32,011 nt of DNA from DAITAZ01 sp036824045 (GTDB lineage: Bacteria; Pseudomonadota; Gammaproteobacteria; Burkholderiales; Rhodocyclaceae): assembly GCA_036824045.1 (NCBI GenBank), contig DAITAZ010000041.1, forward strand, positions 1 to 32,011, read 5' to 3'. Numbering within the stretch: the first letter of the stretch is position 1; every line of letters begins with the position of its first letter. Made by a program: the position numbers and the translations under genes. Of this stretch, positions 15,928 through 25,114 are shown piece by piece. The notes below the pieces were generated by a model. The model ran no database searches, was not told the DNA's origin, and saw only the letters and a list, made by a program, of their open reading frames with translations.

Positions 15928-16395
15928 CTACGCCAACGACTTCGGCGCGTCCGGGATCATCTGCCCCTTGACTGCCCGACACTGGGCTTGCGCCACGGCC
16001 ACCACCTGCCGCGCCGTTCCCGTCACCTGGATCTCGTAGGTGGAGGTGCGCCCGGAACGCGCGCTTTCCCGCGCCTCGGCCACAAGCACGTCGCCCAGCC
16101 GGGCAGGCACCAGGAAAACAATGTTCAGCGCCTGGGACAGGGTGTTCTGGTTATAGGAATTGCAGGCGTAGGCGCAGGCGGTGTCAGCCAGTGTGAAGGT
16201 GTAGCCGCCGTGGCAAATGTCGTGGCCGTTGATCATGTCTGGGGTGACGGTCATCGCCACGCGCGCGTAGCCAGGGCGGATTTCCTCGAGCTGCATGCCG
16301 AGGCGCCGGCCAACCCTGTCCAGCGAGGCCATGATGTCGGCGACGCGGCCGGCGAGTTCGGCGGCATCGTGCGGGGAATTGCCATGTTGAGTCAT
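15928..16395 (-). CDS. paaI: PaaI-type hotdog-fold acyl-CoA thioesterase
   Basis: The 155-residue protein matches PaaI in length and motifs: MINGHDICHGGYTFTLAD with the catalytic Asp, followed by TACAYACNSYN. PaaI hydrolyses CoA thioesters, with a preference for hydroxylated phenylacetyl-CoA, and relieves CoA trapping when aromatic catabolism stalls. It lies 25 bases after the thiolase gene, as last member of the carboxylase-ligase-thiolase operon. In this setting it probably recycles CoA from dead-end acyl-CoA esters of the ketone pathway rather than working in a phenylacetate pathway, since no other paa gene is nearby. Confidence 0.85.
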   Translation of the reverse strand: MTQHGNSPHDAAELAGRVADIMASLDRVGRRLGMQLEEIRPGYARVAMTVTPDMINGHDICHGGYTFTLADTACAYACNSYNQNTLSQALNIVFLVPARLGDVLVAEARESARSGRTSTYEIQVTGTARQVVAVAQAQCRAVKGQMIPDAPKSLA

Positions 16396-16420
16396 GTTGT
16401 CCTCTCTCCCTTCCCTGGAT

Positions 16421-17566
16421 TCACACCGACAAGACGACGGCTGTCATGGATTTGGTGTCGGCAGCCTTGTCCCCCCCCATGCAATGGGCCAGGCCGGTCC
16501 GTGCGCCAGCCACCTGGCGCCGCTCGGCCCTGCCCCGCAACTGGGTCGCCAGTTCGACGATCTGTTCGATGCCGGTGGCGCCCACCGGGTGGCCACGGGA
16601 CAGCAGACCACCGGACACGTTCACCGGATGCCGGCCGCCCAGGGCGGAGGCCCCCGATTCAACAAAGCGCCCCCCGCCCCCTGGCGGGCACAGGCCGAGG
16701 GCTTCGTAGTGCATGATTTCGGCAATGGAAAAGGCGTCGTGACACTCGATCACGTCCAGGTCGGCGGGACCGATGCCTGCCTGCTCATAGGCCAGTCTCG
16801 CGCCCTCGTAGTCGGTGCTCCAGCGGGCCAGATCCTGGGGATTGGCGTAGTTGCCGGTGCGCAGCACGGCGCAGCGCACCCGCACGACGGCCCCGATGCG
16901 CCTGGCCAGCGTTGCCGAGCACAGGATCAGGGCCGAGGCGCCGTCGGCAATGGGGCAGGACTGCAGGCGGGTCAGCGGATCGGCGATCATTGGCGAGGCG
17001 AGCACCTCCTCCACCGTCACCGCCTTGCTAAACTGGGCGGCCGGATTGAGCGCCGAATGGAAACGGCTCTTGACGGACACCATGGCCAGTTGTTCCGGGG
17101 TGGTGCCGAATTCGTCCATATGGCGGCGGGCGCGCAGGGCAAAGCTGGCGGGCGTCACCAAGCCCAGCATCGTGTCCACCTCGCTGTCGCCGGAACTGAG
17201 CAGCCCGATCTGCGGCACACACATCTTTTCCGAGCCCACGACCATGGCGCAATCCACCTCGCCGCTGCGGATTGCCATGCACGCCAGGTAGAAAGCCGTG
17301 GAGCCGGATGTGCAGGCATTCTCCACGTTCATCACCGGGATGCCGGTGAGCCCCAGGTCGGCGTAGACGTTCTGGCCGACGGTCAGATCCCCGAACAGCT
17401 TTCCCGCCAGGGCGTTGGCGAAGAACCCGATCTGGATGTCGGCCGCCTTGAGCCCGGCGTCGGCCAAGGCCCTGATTCCCGCCTCGACCCCCATGGAAAC
17501 CACCGAGCGGTCCGGATGGCGGCCGAAGGGGATATTGCCGGTCCCGGCGATGAAGACTTCGCTCAT
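16421..17566 (-). CDS. Thiolase (SCP2/acetyl-CoA acetyltransferase-like), probable beta-ketoacyl-CoA thiolase
   Basis: The 381-residue protein keeps the acylated Cys in VENACTSGST (C85), ECHDAFSIAE (H276), SRGHPVGATG (H326) and a terminal HCMGG (C362). It belongs to the non-classical SCP2-type thiolases that work with a DUF35 partner, as in the benzoylsuccinyl-CoA thiolase BbsA/BbsB. The DUF35 gene is immediately upstream with a 4-base overlap. In the proposed pathway it cleaves the CoA ester of the carboxylated ketone (such as benzoylacetyl-CoA) with CoA to give an acyl-CoA and acetyl-CoA. The exact substrate is unknown. Confidence 0.87.
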   Translation of the reverse strand: MSEVFIAGTGNIPFGRHPDRSVVSMGVEAGIRALADAGLKAADIQIGFFANALAGKLFGDLTVGQNVYADLGLTGIPVMNVENACTSGSTAFYLACMAIRSGEVDCAMVVGSEKMCVPQIGLLSSGDSEVDTMLGLVTPASFALRARRHMDEFGTTPEQLAMVSVKSRFHSALNPAAQFSKAVTVEEVLASPMIADPLTRLQSCPIADGASALILCSATLARRIGAVVRVRCAVLRTGNYANPQDLARWSTDYEGARLAYEQAGIGPADLDVIECHDAFSIAEIMHYEALGLCPPGGGGRFVESGASALGGRHPVNVSGGLLSRGHPVGATGIEQIVELATQLRGRAERRQVAGARTGLAHCMGGDKAADTKSMTAVVLSV

Positions 17567-18027
17567 GGCTGGCTTTCCTCGGAAGTGTCCCCAACCAGGC
17601 AGTACACCGGTCGCAGGCAGGCGCCACCGGAGCGGTTACGCCCCAGGGGCATGGCCTTGAGCACCACTGCGGCACCGATGTCCAGACGCTCCAGGGCTGC
17701 GGGGTCGAAGAGGGCAAACACCCGCAGGGGTACGTCGTCCAGGTCCACGTAGCCCACCCCGTAGGGTTCGGGCAGACCAAAAGGTGCCCGCGTCCGCACC
17801 ACGGTAAAGCTGTAGATGCGCCCCCGCTCGCCAAAGACACAGCGCTGGACGGGGCCCAAGCAATCCGGGCAGACATCCGGCGCCGGAAAGAAATGCTTGC
17901 CGCAGGATGAGCAATGGGCGCCCACCAGCCCCTGCCGCTGACCGCTCGCGTCCAGGGCCTGGAACAGGTCGGGCAGGATCGGCGGCAGGGCCGGGAGATC
18001 CCTCTCGCAGGTCGGATTCTCGGTCAC
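17563..18027 (-). CDS. DUF35/OB-fold zinc-ribbon protein, thiolase partner
   Basis: The 154-residue protein has a rubredoxin-like zinc ribbon, CSSC (C39, C42) and CPDC (C53, C56), followed by an OB-fold (RIYSFTVVRTRAPFG, YGVGYVDLDD, LRVFALF). DUF35 proteins form complexes with SCP2-type thiolases or HMG-CoA synthases and are required for substrate channelling or stability. It overlaps the ligase upstream by 4 bases and the thiolase downstream by 4 bases, so the three are translationally coupled. It is likely the small subunit of the thiolase. Confidence 0.88.
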   Translation of the reverse strand: MTENPTCERDLPALPPILPDLFQALDASGQRQGLVGAHCSSCGKHFFPAPDVCPDCLGPVQRCVFGERGRIYSFTVVRTRAPFGLPEPYGVGYVDLDDVPLRVFALFDPAALERLDIGAAVVLKAMPLGRNRSGGACLRPVYCLVGDTSEESQP

Positions 18028-19625
18028 GTGCGCGCCTCCCCATTGGCTTCCCGGTCCCAGGTATCCGCCGTGATGCCCTGGTCACGCAGGACGAACTTTT
18101 GCACTTTTTCCGTCGGCGTCTTGGGCAGGGCTGCGACGAAGCGGACATAGCGGGGCACCATGAAGCGCGCCATGCTCCCTTCGCAGTGGTCGATCAGCGC
18201 TTGCGGCGTCAGGCTGGCCCCCGGGCGCAGGACGACGGCGATCATCACTTCATCCTCGCCCAGCTCCGACCTGACGGGCGTTGCCGCCGCTTCGAGGATG
18301 GCGGGATGGGCCATCACCAGCCGCTCCACTTCGTAGGAACTGATGTTCTCGCCGCGCCGCCGGATGGCGTCCTTCTTGCGGTCCACGAAGTGATAGAAGC
18401 CCTCGTCGTCCCGCTGCAGGTAGTCGCCCGTGTGAAACCACAGCCCCTGCCAGGCCTCGATGGTTTTCTCGGGCATGCGGTAGTACTCGGTCATCATCGA
18501 CCAGGGCTGCTTGGGACGCACCAGCAGCTCCCCCGGCACACCGGCCGGCAATGCGCAGCCGTCGTCATCCACCAGCATCACGTCGTAGTCGGCGTGGGGC
18601 TTGCCGCAGGAACCCGGCTTGCAGGCTCCGGGGCGACTGACGAGCGGGATGCCGATCTCGCTCATGCCATAGCCTTCGATGAGGGAAACCCCGAAGCGCT
18701 TCTCGAACGCCTCATAGACCCCTGGTGTAGCGCCGGCGCCAAACAGCACCCGCAAGGTGTTGTCCGCATCGTCGGGCCGGGGTTCGGCCTTGAGCAGGAT
18801 GGCGAGGATGCTGCCGATGTAGTTGAACTCGGTGCAGCCATAGCGGGCGATGTCTGCCCAGAAGTGGCTGGCCGAAAAGCGCTCCGCCAGCACCATCGTC
18901 GCTCCCGAGTAGAGGGCCGGCATGGTCGACAGCAGCTTGGCGTTACCGTGGAACAGGGGCAGGGCGTTGTAGAGGCAGTCTCGCGGCCCGTAGCCGGCGA
19001 TGCCTGCGACCATCTCGGCGGTGTGGATGGCGTAGTTCTGGGGCAGGACGGCGCCCTTGGACGGCCCCGTGGTGCCCGAGGTAAACATGATGCCGAGGGG
19101 GTCATTCCAGCGTACCGGGGAGGGTCGGTACCCCGCGCCATGGGCCATCATTTCCTCCCAGCGGTGCACGGCGAGCCCCACCAGCGGCGGGTCCGCAGAA
19201 GTGGCGTCCAGCACCACCACATGGCGGAGGCTGCCCAGCCCGCCCGCCACCTCGGCCAGGTGGGGCAGAAAGGCTTGCTCGATGATGAGCACGCTGCATT
19301 CCGCCTGGTTGAGCAGATAGGACAGGAGATAGCCGCGATGGGCAGTGTTGATGGGAACTTCAACCGCCCCCAGCTTGGAGAGTCCGAACCAGGCGGCGAG
19401 GAATTCGGGGCGGTTGTTGAGCATGACCGCCACCCGATCCCCCTTGGCCACACCGAGCAGTTGCAGGCCAGTGGCCGCAGTCGCCGCCAGGTGGTCAAGG
19501 CGGGCATAGCTGTAGGCCTCATCGCGAAACCAGAAGAAGGTGGCCTCCCCCTGAGCTTGGGCGCGCCGCTCGAGGAGGTGATTGATCGTTCGTTCTAGTG
19601 GCGAGCGCAGTAACGGGTAATCCAT
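18024..19625 (-). CDS. AMP-forming acyl-CoA ligase, probable beta-keto acid CoA ligase
   Basis: The 533-residue protein starts at ATG 19625, which has GAGGAGG at proper distance; the ATG at 19631 directly abuts that site. Adenylating-enzyme motifs are complete: FTSGTTGPSKG (181-191), EGYGMSEIG (318-325), FHTGDY (398-402), DRKKDAIRRRGENISSYEVE (415-434) and the catalytic Lys in PTEKVQKF near 510. Overall type is close to crotonobetaine/carnitine-CoA ligase-like enzymes. It follows the HyuB-like gene by 11 bases. In Aromatoleum a ligase beside acetophenone carboxylase activates benzoylacetate; by analogy this one would activate the beta-keto acid made by the carboxylase. Confidence 0.88.
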   Translation of the reverse strand: MDYPLLRSPLERTINHLLERRAQAQGEATFFWFRDEAYSYARLDHLAATAATGLQLLGVAKGDRVAVMLNNRPEFLAAWFGLSKLGAVEVPINTAHRGYLLSYLLNQAECSVLIIEQAFLPHLAEVAGGLGSLRHVVVLDATSADPPLVGLAVHRWEEMMAHGAGYRPSPVRWNDPLGIMFTSGTTGPSKGAVLPQNYAIHTAEMVAGIAGYGPRDCLYNALPLFHGNAKLLSTMPALYSGATMVLAERFSASHFWADIARYGCTEFNYIGSILAILLKAEPRPDDADNTLRVLFGAGATPGVYEAFEKRFGVSLIEGYGMSEIGIPLVSRPGACKPGSCGKPHADYDVMLVDDDGCALPAGVPGELLVRPKQPWSMMTEYYRMPEKTIEAWQGLWFHTGDYLQRDDEGFYHFVDRKKDAIRRRGENISSYEVERLVMAHPAILEAAATPVRSELGEDEVMIAVVLRPGASLTPQALIDHCEGSMARFMVPRYVRFVAALPKTPTEKVQKFVLRDQGITADTWDREANGEART

Positions 19626-19636
19626 GGCCATCCTCC

Positions 19637-21709
19637 TCAGGCAGCCTTGGCCAGCCTGGCCGCCGGATCGGGGTAGCTGCCGTAGTAGCGCAGCACCTCG
19701 GGGCGGGGTTGCTGGGCCTGCCAATCCTTGACGAACTCCGCGTAGGGCTTGGCGTTGCGCTTGCGCGCCGCGCGGGTCTCGTCGCGCAGCGCTTGTGTCG
19801 CGGCCTCGTCGAGACGGAGGGTTTCCGGATCGTAGGCAACCTTGTAGATATGGCGGGCCGCCCACGGGGTGACCAGATCGCGGCGCAGGTCGGCCATGAC
19901 GCGCCGGGGGTCGCGGTCGATCACGTCACCGTAGCCGGCCCCACCCAGCACCGGCACGTAGAGGGTATCGCCATCGACGAAGGGTTGCGGCGGCGCGCTG
20001 ACGTGGCCCAGGGTGCGGCGGCCGGTTTCCCGGGGCGCGCCGGCGTAAAGCTCCCCCATGTCGTGGGGTAACTCGACGGTCCCCGCCGCCAGCAGCGCCC
20101 TCATGTTGCTGCCATGAACGGACTGCACGAACACCGGCGGCGCCGCGCGCCCCCCGAAAATCCCCAGGGTGGCGGGAAAGCGGGTGCCAAAACCCATGCC
20201 GCCGATGGCGACCCAGGGCACGCCGTGCACCATGATGCCGTAGCCGACGCCGGAGCCACCCCGATACTTGCCGTGTCCGTAGGAGTTGTTGAAAAAATTG
20301 CGGAACAGGTAGACGAAGGGGCGGTCGGCCTCCATGGACTCGATATCCCCGCAGTCGCTCATCGTGGCGAAGAACGCCCCGGCTGCATCGACGCCGTCCA
20401 TGTCGGGCCGGGCCCCGGCACCCGTCGCGTTGATCTCCGGCGTGATGTCGGCGATCGGCTCGCCCCACTGGTTGAAGCCGCCGAAGGGCGTCACCGCAAA
20501 GCCGGAGTACCAGCAGCCTACGGCGCGCAGCGGGTCGAGGGCATACATCATCTTGGCGCCACACATGAACATGCCCTGGGTGAACGCCACCTGGGTTGCC
20601 GGCGCGTAGGAGACCGGCATGTCGCCCTTGGCGTTGACGAAGGTGTCCTCGGGGAACTCCCATTCGATCGCTTCGAGCAAGCCGTTGTTGGCCGGCAGGT
20701 CGTGAAAGAACCAGCCGCAGAAATACACCATGGCCAAGCCGATGATGCCCTGGAAGTAGCTGTTGACCGGCCGATCGGGAATGGCTGGCGATGAGCCCTC
20801 GAAGCACAGCTTGATCTTGTCGCCCTGCTTGACCACCGTCAGGTTGATTTTGAGCAGCGCATCCTCGGGGCCCGTGGTGTCCATGAAGCGAGGCTGGCGG
20901 TAGACGCCGTCGTTGATCATGGCAACCTTCTTCCGGGCCGCCTCGCCCGTCATTTGCAGCACCCGGCGCAGCGCGCCGATGTAGAAGTCGGCGCCCTTGT
21001 CGACGATGATCTCCTTGACCCGGCGCTCGGCGATGCGGCAGGCCGCCAGGCGGGCCTTGATGTCCAGCATCATGGTGCGCGGGTCGCGGGTCATGTTCGA
21101 GAGCATGGCCAGCAAGTCTTCCTTGAGCACGAAGTCCTCGCCGATCTTGATGGGCGGCACCAGCAGACCTTCGTCGTAGCGGGAGCGCGCCCCGTTGACC
21201 ATGCCTCCGGGCTCGGAGCCACCGCATTCGCCGGTGTGCACCGCGGCGCCGATGAAGCAGACCAGTTCGCCGTCGGCGAACACGGGAATGGCGAGGCCCA
21301 TGTCGGCGTTATGCACACCGCCGTAGAAGGGGTCGTTGAAGAAGAAGGAATCGCCCTCTCGCAAACCCACCGAGGGATCGTCCTGCCAGTGCTTGACGAT
21401 GAACTTCACCGGCAGTTGGGACAGCACGGCGTGGTGGTAGATACCGGTGGCGCAAATGGCCAGATCGCCGCGTGCGGTGTAGATGCCGAAGGCCACGTCG
21501 CCCCAGCGCATGGCCGTGGAGGCCCCCAGGCGCATGGTGGTTTCCTTGCCTTCGAGGGCGATCATGCCGGCCTTGTGCTGGAAGATCTCGAATTCCAGAT
21601 CGTCAATGCGGGCCTGGGCCTCACGCTCCCGGTCGGAAACCGGCTCGGGGCGCAGCCGCTGGACGACTTCGAAGTCGCGTCCGTAACGGAAAGTGGCGGG
21701 TGCATTCAT
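19637..21709 (-). CDS. Hydantoinase B-like subunit of an acetophenone-carboxylase-type enzyme
   Basis: The 690-residue protein starts at ATG 21709 (GGAG upstream). It has the HyuB family signature: GDLAICATGIYHHAVLS, FFFNDPFYGGVHNADMG (putative metal and substrate site) and C-terminal-half GYGIMVHGVPWVAIGGMG. HyuB-like subunits carry the carboxylation or ring-opening site, while HyuA-like subunits use ATP. The size (about 75 kDa) agrees with ApcD of Aromatoleum acetophenone carboxylase. It lies 22 bases after a HyuA-like gene. A plain hydantoinase or 5-oxoprolinase is a less likely alternative because of the accompanying small zinc subunit, ligase and thiolase. Confidence 0.88.
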   Translation of the reverse strand: MNAPATFRYGRDFEVVQRLRPEPVSDREREAQARIDDLEFEIFQHKAGMIALEGKETTMRLGASTAMRWGDVAFGIYTARGDLAICATGIYHHAVLSQLPVKFIVKHWQDDPSVGLREGDSFFFNDPFYGGVHNADMGLAIPVFADGELVCFIGAAVHTGECGGSEPGGMVNGARSRYDEGLLVPPIKIGEDFVLKEDLLAMLSNMTRDPRTMMLDIKARLAACRIAERRVKEIIVDKGADFYIGALRRVLQMTGEAARKKVAMINDGVYRQPRFMDTTGPEDALLKINLTVVKQGDKIKLCFEGSSPAIPDRPVNSYFQGIIGLAMVYFCGWFFHDLPANNGLLEAIEWEFPEDTFVNAKGDMPVSYAPATQVAFTQGMFMCGAKMMYALDPLRAVGCWYSGFAVTPFGGFNQWGEPIADITPEINATGAGARPDMDGVDAAGAFFATMSDCGDIESMEADRPFVYLFRNFFNNSYGHGKYRGGSGVGYGIMVHGVPWVAIGGMGFGTRFPATLGIFGGRAAPPVFVQSVHGSNMRALLAAGTVELPHDMGELYAGAPRETGRRTLGHVSAPPQPFVDGDTLYVPVLGGAGYGDVIDRDPRRVMADLRRDLVTPWAARHIYKVAYDPETLRLDEAATQALRDETRAARKRNAKPYAEFVKDWQAQQPRPEVLRYYGSYPDPAARLAKAA

Positions 21710-21731
21710 GGTCTAGTTCTCCGGTCGGGGA

Positions 21732-23870
21732 TCAGCGGTCTTGCTCGAGGATGCCGTTGCGCCAGGCGTCCATCGTGTAGGTCCAACCTCGGTCCAACAC
21801 GTAAGTGGTCTCCGGTGCGTCGATCAGGGCGGGGCCGTGCAGGGTGTTTTCCGGCTCCAGCCGCCGCCAGTCGTACACGGGCGTGTTCACCAGCCCCTGT
21901 GCCGGATCGAAGCAGGCGGGCCGGCTGCCGATACGCGCGGCTTCGGCCGATGCGCCACGGCCTGCCGCCCGGGAAAAGCCCGGCTTCGCCTGGCTGACCG
22001 ACGCGGTGAGGTAGAACCCCTCGACGTTGATGCCCCCCACCGGGAAGGCCGCCTCGGGGGAGTAAATTTCCGAGTACCGATGGGTGAAGGCCTCGCACAA
22101 CTCGCGCACGTCGTCCTCGCTCTGCAGCGCCAGGCGGGAAACGGGCACCTTGGTCATGTTGTACTGGCTGCCGTAGCGCATATCCAGCTCCAGGTGAAAG
22201 CGCATCTGCGCTTCGCCGAAGCCTTCCAGCTTGAGGTCGCGCACGGCCTGATCCTTGAGGTCATGGACGATGCGGTTGAAAGCGCCCAGATCGTCCAGGT
22301 AGGTCTGCTTGTCCCAGCGGAACAGCTTGATGGTCCGCGACACGTCCCACACCTGGCGGATTTCCATGGTCGAGGCGCCAAAAGCGCCGAACACGGAGGC
22401 CACCGCAGGTACCACCACGGTACGCGAACCGATGTACGGGGCGAAACCGCAGGCATGGGTGGCCCCGGCCCCGCCGCAGGCGAACACGGCGAACTTGCGC
22501 GGGTCGTGGCCCTTGAGGGCGACCTCGTTGAAAACCTCCTGACCCATGCGCGCATCCACCAGCCGGCGGATGCGATAGGCGGCCTCCAGAACACTGATGC
22601 CGAGAGGTGTGGCAATCCGCGTCTCGATGGCCTCCCGGGCCAGCTCCACGTCCAGGAACATTTCGCCCGCCAGATAGTTGTCCGGGTTCAGATACCCGAG
22701 GACCAGATCGGCATCGGTCACCGTTGGCTCGCGACCGCCCTTGTCGTAGCAGGCCGGACCTGGCATGGAACCGGCGGACTGGGGCCCCACCTCCAGGGAA
22801 TTGCCCATCAGCGTGTTGATCCAGGCGATGGAACCACCACCGGCGCCGATCGACTTCACCTCGATGGCAGGAATATTGGTCCGCCAGCGATCGATGACCG
22901 GGATGAAATCGTGAGCCCGCAGCTCACCGCCCACCAAGACGCCGATGTCGAAGGAGGTGCCGCCCATGTCGGTGAACACAATGTTGCCGTATCCACTCAG
23001 TGCCCCGACGGTGGCGGAGCCGTACATCCCCGCCACCGGCCCGGCGTTGTGGGTGAGCACCGCCTTGGTCCGCGATACTTTCTTGGTACCACCGGTGTTA
23101 TGCACCAGGATGAGGGGCTTCTCGTAACCGCCGTCGCGCAGCTCGTTGCCCAGGCGGTTGAGGTTCTCGGCCATGATGCCGTGGATGTAGGCATTGACCA
23201 CCGTAGTCATGGTCCGCGTGTACTCGCCGGCCTTGGGCGAAATCTCGCTGGAGAGGGTGACCGGCATGGAGCCCAGGTAGTCCTCCGGGTACTCCTCCTC
23301 GATGATCTGCTTGATCATCCGTTCGTGTTCAGGATTGACGAAGGACCACATCAGGCTGACCACGAACCCCATGGCCCCCTTGTCCACCAGGGCCTGCAGC
23401 TTGGCCAGCACGTCTTCCCGGGACAGGGGGCGGATCACCTTGCCGTTGCAGTCGATGCGCTCGCTGATGCCGACCACCATATCGGGATCGACCAGGGGCG
23501 CGGGCTTGGCGATGCGCGCCATGTCCTTGGCCAGGTGCACTGGCAGGCCGTCCGCCCAGCTGCGGGAGCGGCCGATGAAGATGGTGTCCTCGAAGCCGGC
23601 GGTGGTGATCAGGCCGAGTTTGGGACCGTTGCGCTCGATCAGCGCATTGGTGCCCACCGTGGTCGAATAGCGCAGGGCGTGTATCTGGGACAGATACTCC
23701 CGGTTGGCCAGCGACGAACGCCGGGCCAGTTCCCGCATGCCGCGCATGAAGGCCACCGACAAGTCGTAGTGGGTCGTCGGCGTCTTGTAGACGACGACCT
23801 TGCCGTCGTCGGCAACGGAACAGAAATCCGTGAAGGTACCCCCAATGTCGATCCCAACATTGAATCCCAT
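21732..23870 (-). CDS. Hydantoinase A-like ATPase subunit of an acetophenone-carboxylase-type enzyme (second copy)
   Basis: The 712-residue protein starts at ATG 23870 with GGAGTGACAC upstream. It has the N-terminal phosphate loop VGIDIGGTFTDF, the second phosphate loop TDMGGTSFDIG, GPVAGMYG and GAGGGSIAWIN, all diagnostic of the ASKHA-type ATPase fold of HyuA/oxoprolinase proteins. It would phosphorylate the enolised ketone or bicarbonate at the cost of ATP. It is clearly paralogous to the 672-residue HyuA-like gene in the same operon; acetophenone carboxylase also has two different HyuA-like subunits. It corresponds best to ApcC by position before the HyuB gene. Confidence 0.88.
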   Translation of the reverse strand: MGFNVGIDIGGTFTDFCSVADDGKVVVYKTPTTHYDLSVAFMRGMRELARRSSLANREYLSQIHALRYSTTVGTNALIERNGPKLGLITTAGFEDTIFIGRSRSWADGLPVHLAKDMARIAKPAPLVDPDMVVGISERIDCNGKVIRPLSREDVLAKLQALVDKGAMGFVVSLMWSFVNPEHERMIKQIIEEEYPEDYLGSMPVTLSSEISPKAGEYTRTMTTVVNAYIHGIMAENLNRLGNELRDGGYEKPLILVHNTGGTKKVSRTKAVLTHNAGPVAGMYGSATVGALSGYGNIVFTDMGGTSFDIGVLVGGELRAHDFIPVIDRWRTNIPAIEVKSIGAGGGSIAWINTLMGNSLEVGPQSAGSMPGPACYDKGGREPTVTDADLVLGYLNPDNYLAGEMFLDVELAREAIETRIATPLGISVLEAAYRIRRLVDARMGQEVFNEVALKGHDPRKFAVFACGGAGATHACGFAPYIGSRTVVVPAVASVFGAFGASTMEIRQVWDVSRTIKLFRWDKQTYLDDLGAFNRIVHDLKDQAVRDLKLEGFGEAQMRFHLELDMRYGSQYNMTKVPVSRLALQSEDDVRELCEAFTHRYSEIYSPEAAFPVGGINVEGFYLTASVSQAKPGFSRAAGRGASAEAARIGSRPACFDPAQGLVNTPVYDWRRLEPENTLHGPALIDAPETTYVLDRGWTYTMDAWRNGILEQDR

Positions 23871-23939
23871 GTGTCACTCCATTCTCTCGAAGGGGCGGCT
23901 GCTCGGGCAGCCGCTGCGTTTCATGTCCCGTGCGGAGGG

Positions 23940-24774
23940 TCAGCGTGCGAGCGCCTGGGCGATCCGTCGGGCCCGGTCCAGATCGGTCTCCTGGCCGGGC
24001 GAGCACCAGTAACGCGCGGTACCCGCCTGGGAAAGGGCGGGCAGTACTCCGATGTCGGCCAGGGGGAGCCCCAGGCTGCGCCAGCCCTGCCCCTCGGCAA
24101 CCCCCGCAGCGGCCGCGGCGTCGGGCACGGGGCCCCCCAGTAGCAGGTGGTCCAGGCGCAAGGCGCGCAGGCCGGTGATCAGCGCCCCGCCATCGGCCGC
24201 CCCGTCTACACGCAAACCCAGACCGACGCCGAAATACTCGGTGACGTTCTTCAGGGTGTTACAGAGGCGACGGCAGTCGGTACTGGCCAGGGCCAGCGGG
24301 TCTTCGCCCGTCTCGTTGAGCACGACTAGCTCCGGGCGTCGTTCCGCGAGCAGTTCCAGCAGCCGGACCAGGCCGGGCTTGATGCAGTCGAACCCCGCGC
24401 GATCGGCGGCCAGCCCCAGGTGGCGGAGCAGGCGCACGGGCCCCGGCACGGCCACTACCAGTTCGCGACCGGGGCGGACGGTTTCCGCCAGGCGGCTGGC
24501 ACATTCGAGCAGGGTGGACAGGGACGGATGGCTCCAGGGCTCCGCCGGCCGTTCGCTGAAGGCGGCGAGTCCCATCCCGTCCACGAATCCCACGGCCACC
24601 ACCGGCACATCCAGGAGCTTGGCGGCGCGGGGCAGCGCGTTGGCCCACCGCGTGGCATCGGCCACCAGGGTTTCGGGCGCGCACCCGTCCATGCGGGCGG
24701 CCAGGGTTTCGAGAAACGGCAGCCACACCGGGGCCGCAGGCGTTTCGCCGCGGGCAATGGCCTGGAAATAGCTC
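23940..24774 (-). CDS. ApcE-like accessory subunit candidate
   Basis: The protein is about 278 residues, apparently starting at a GTG (24774-24776) that overlaps the previous stop as GTGA; I give the position by that overlap to within 2 bases. No strong domain is visible to me. Alternating beta/alpha character (VPVVAVGFVDGMG, GRELVVAVPGPVRLL, RPELVVLNETGEDP, LDHLLLGGPVP) suggests a TIM-barrel, with a loose resemblance to uroporphyrinogen decarboxylase-like proteins. Acetophenone carboxylase needs a fifth, loosely bound subunit of about 34 kDa (ApcE); this gene, about 29 kDa, is the only candidate here. Unlike the apcABCDE order, it lies third in the set. Confidence 0.65.
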
Positions 24775-25114
24775 ACGCGCCCCCCTGCTGCAGGCCGTGG
24801 CGCGCCTTGAGGGCGGCCATGTCCAGCTCGATGTCATGGGTGATCGGGTGCCCGGGCGGCAAATACTCGTTCTCCAGGGTCGTGCCGCAGCCGGGGCAAT
24901 AGAACTCCAGCAGGCGACAGAAGTCGGGGTCCGGCGTGAACGAAAAGGCGCCTTCGGTCAGTGCCGGATGCGCCTCGGCCAGGGGCACCTCGGCAACCAG
25001 GCAGCCCTCCTTGTAGTTGCGGGCGGCTTGGGCAAGTTCGTGCCCACAGGCGTGGCAGTGCCACGTTTCCCGCTGCAGGTCGATGTCCAGGTATTCGGTG
25101 ATCCGCACCTTCAT
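24773..25114 (-). CDS. Small zinc-binding subunit (acetone carboxylase gamma/ApcB-like)
   Basis: The about 113-residue protein starts at ATG 25114 in the sequence TGATG, overlapping the HyuA-like stop, with AGGAGA 5-10 bases upstream; a GTG one codon earlier is possible. Two CxxC pairs (CHAC near 20-24 and CPGC near 73-77) predict a structural zinc site as in the gamma subunit of acetone carboxylase and the 15-kDa subunit of acetophenone carboxylase. Its presence is the strongest sign that this operon encodes a ketone carboxylase and not a hydantoinase, which lacks such a subunit. Confidence 0.85.
   Translation of the reverse strand: MKVRITEYLDIDLQRETWHCHACGHELAQAARNYKEGCLVAEVPLAEAHPALTEGAFSFTPDPDFCRLLEFYCPGCGTTLENEYLPPGHPITHDIELDMAALKARHGLQQGGA

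Noticed and set aside
21741..24143. 800-codon open frame on the plus strand
   Set aside because: It is antisense to the HyuA-like gene, with composition typical of a shadow frame.
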